Shown in pieces: positions 5,311 through 5,976 of a DNA stretch of 5,976 bases. The translations under genes and the position numbers were made by a program. Within the stretch, counting starts at the first letter, position 1, and every line of letters starts with the position of its first letter. Source of the stretch: Candidatus Zhuqueibacterota bacterium (GTDB lineage Bacteria > KSB1 > UBA2214); the NCBI GenBank assembly GCA_022706175.1, contig JAKJDB010000188.1, positions 1 to 5,976 of the forward strand. Direction: 5' to 3'. The notes beneath the pieces were generated by a model. It saw only the letters and a program-made list of their open reading frames with translations. It had not been told where the DNA came from and did not search any database.

Positions 5311-5976
5311 TTGAGAAATCCAATTTTTACAGGCCTGAGAGCCGTACGGCTGATGCTGTTGGCCGGAACGTGCGTGTGGGCGCAGGTGCAGGTGACCGGC
5401 ATGGGCGCCATCACCTACAACGATATTTCGGCTGCTCGGGATCGTGCCTTGCAGGACGCGTTGCGCAAGGCTGTGGAGCAGACGCTGGGCACCATGATCG
5501 ATTCTCAGACACGCGTGGAAAACTATATGGTGGTGGAGGACCGCATCCTGAATTGGACGCGCGGTTATGTCAAAGCCTATCAGATCCTTTCCGAACGCAA
5601 AGCGGCTGAGGATCTTTACGAGGTCACCGTAACCGCGCAGGTGGACGTCGCTGATCTGGAAAAAGATGTGAATGCGGTAGAGCACTTGATCCACTCCATG
5701 GGCAATCCACGGATCATGTTCCTGGTGGATGAAAAAAATGCTGGTTCAGCGTCCGACGGCAGCCACTACTTTGACGTGTCGATGACCGCTGCGGAAACGG
5801 TGTTGATGAACAAATTCATGGAAAAGGGTTTTCAGGTGATCGACCCGGCCACCGTGCGCGCCAGTAAAGAACGCGATGCGGTGTTGGCCGCCATCAACGG
5901 CGACCAAAAAGCGGCGGCTGCACTGGCCGTGGCTCTGGAGGCGGAGGTGGTGGTGACCGGCAAGGCGGTGGTCACC
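5311..5976 (+). CDS. FlgT-like/LPP20-domain exported protein (3' end beyond window)
   Basis: The frame is open from TTG 5311 to the right edge (222 residues visible). A signal peptide is seen at about 1-24 (MRNPIFTGLRAVR, then LMLLAGTCVWA, cleavage near WA-Q). Next comes an LPP20/FlgT-N-like domain at about 26-120: VQVTGMGAITYNDISAARDRALQDALRKAV, then DSQTRVENYMVVEDRI and DLYEVTVTAQVDV. From about 131 a second domain begins GNPRIMFLVDEK and includes ETVLMNKFMEKGFQVIDPATV (162-182), the layout of the FlgT middle domain or similar nucleotide-fold-like modules of outer-membrane assembly proteins. FlgT in Vibrio is part of the flagellar H-ring; no other flagellar gene is seen here, so the label describes homology, not role. 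The gene follows the TPR-SLH gene after a 62-base gap with a GC-rich palindrome but no T-run, so co-transcription is likely. Its N-domain aligns with residues about 60-140 of the first gene of the cluster. Confidence 0.82.
   Translation, partial: MRNPIFTGLRAVRLMLLAGTCVWAQVQVTGMGAITYNDISAARDRALQDALRKAVEQTLGTMIDSQTRVENYMVVEDRILNWTRGYVKAYQILSERKAAEDLYEVTVTAQVDVADLEKDVNAVEHLIHSMGNPRIMFLVDEKNAGSASDGSHYFDVSMTAAETVLMNKFMEKGFQVIDPATVRASKERDAVLAAINGDQKAAAALAVALEAEVVVTGKAVVT

Noticed and set aside
4604..5323. 239-codon open frame on the minus strand, opposite the TPR-SLH gene
   Set aside because: Antisense shadow of a gene with clear TPR and SLH motifs. It has no domain and runs across the gap into the start of the next gene.
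1..5976. CRISPR array, tRNA, rRNA, insertion sequence or attachment site
   Set aside because: No regularly spaced direct repeats, cloverleaf-like segments, transposase motifs or terminal inverted repeats were seen on either strand.

Overview
The window holds seven protein-coding genes in two divergently transcribed groups on either side of a 314-base, partly AT-rich intergenic region (2857-3170). GC content is moderate to slightly high by eye, starts include ATG, GTG and TTG, and Shine-Dalgarno sites are clear. The proteins include a lipoprotein, an efflux adaptor, Spy/CpxP-type and FlgT/LPP20-type periplasmic proteins, which point to a diderm (outer-membrane) bacterium. The combination recalls Deltaproteobacteria-like or FCB-type lineages (for example Calditrichota or KSB1), but the window contains no phylogenetic marker, so this is a weak inference.

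Left half, minus strand (2856 down to 1): a tightly packed operon. It encodes an ECF sigma factor, a zinc-binding (ZAS) membrane anti-sigma factor, a small membrane-anchored Spy/CpxP-like protein with two LTxxQ-like motifs, and an HlyD/MacA-type efflux adaptor that runs off the left edge. The first three genes overlap by 17 and 4 bases, and the fourth follows after 44 bases. A GAAC-N16-CGT element upstream of the sigma gene looks like an ECF-type, probably autoregulatory, promoter. The simplest reading is an envelope-stress module: sigma and anti-sigma sense a periplasmic or membrane insult and induce a periplasmic sensor/chaperone plus a tripartite efflux pump. The pump's inner-membrane component and outer-membrane channel would lie beyond coordinate 1.

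Right half, plus strand (3171 to 5976): three genes for exported proteins. The first is a 301-residue periplasmic protein with an LPP20/FlgT-N-like domain and a second conserved C-terminal domain. The second is a 383-residue lipoprotein with about four TPR units followed by SLH-like modules. The third is a partial FlgT-like protein that runs off the right edge. The first and third share an alignable domain, so this is a set of related secreted parts interrupted by a TPR-SLH lipoprotein. A cell-envelope assembly, perhaps with a flagellar or outer-membrane/peptidoglycan link, is plausible, but no function can be assigned from the window alone.

Both edge genes are truncated by the window and are open to its last complete codon. 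No RNA gene, CRISPR array, insertion sequence or attachment site was recognised.
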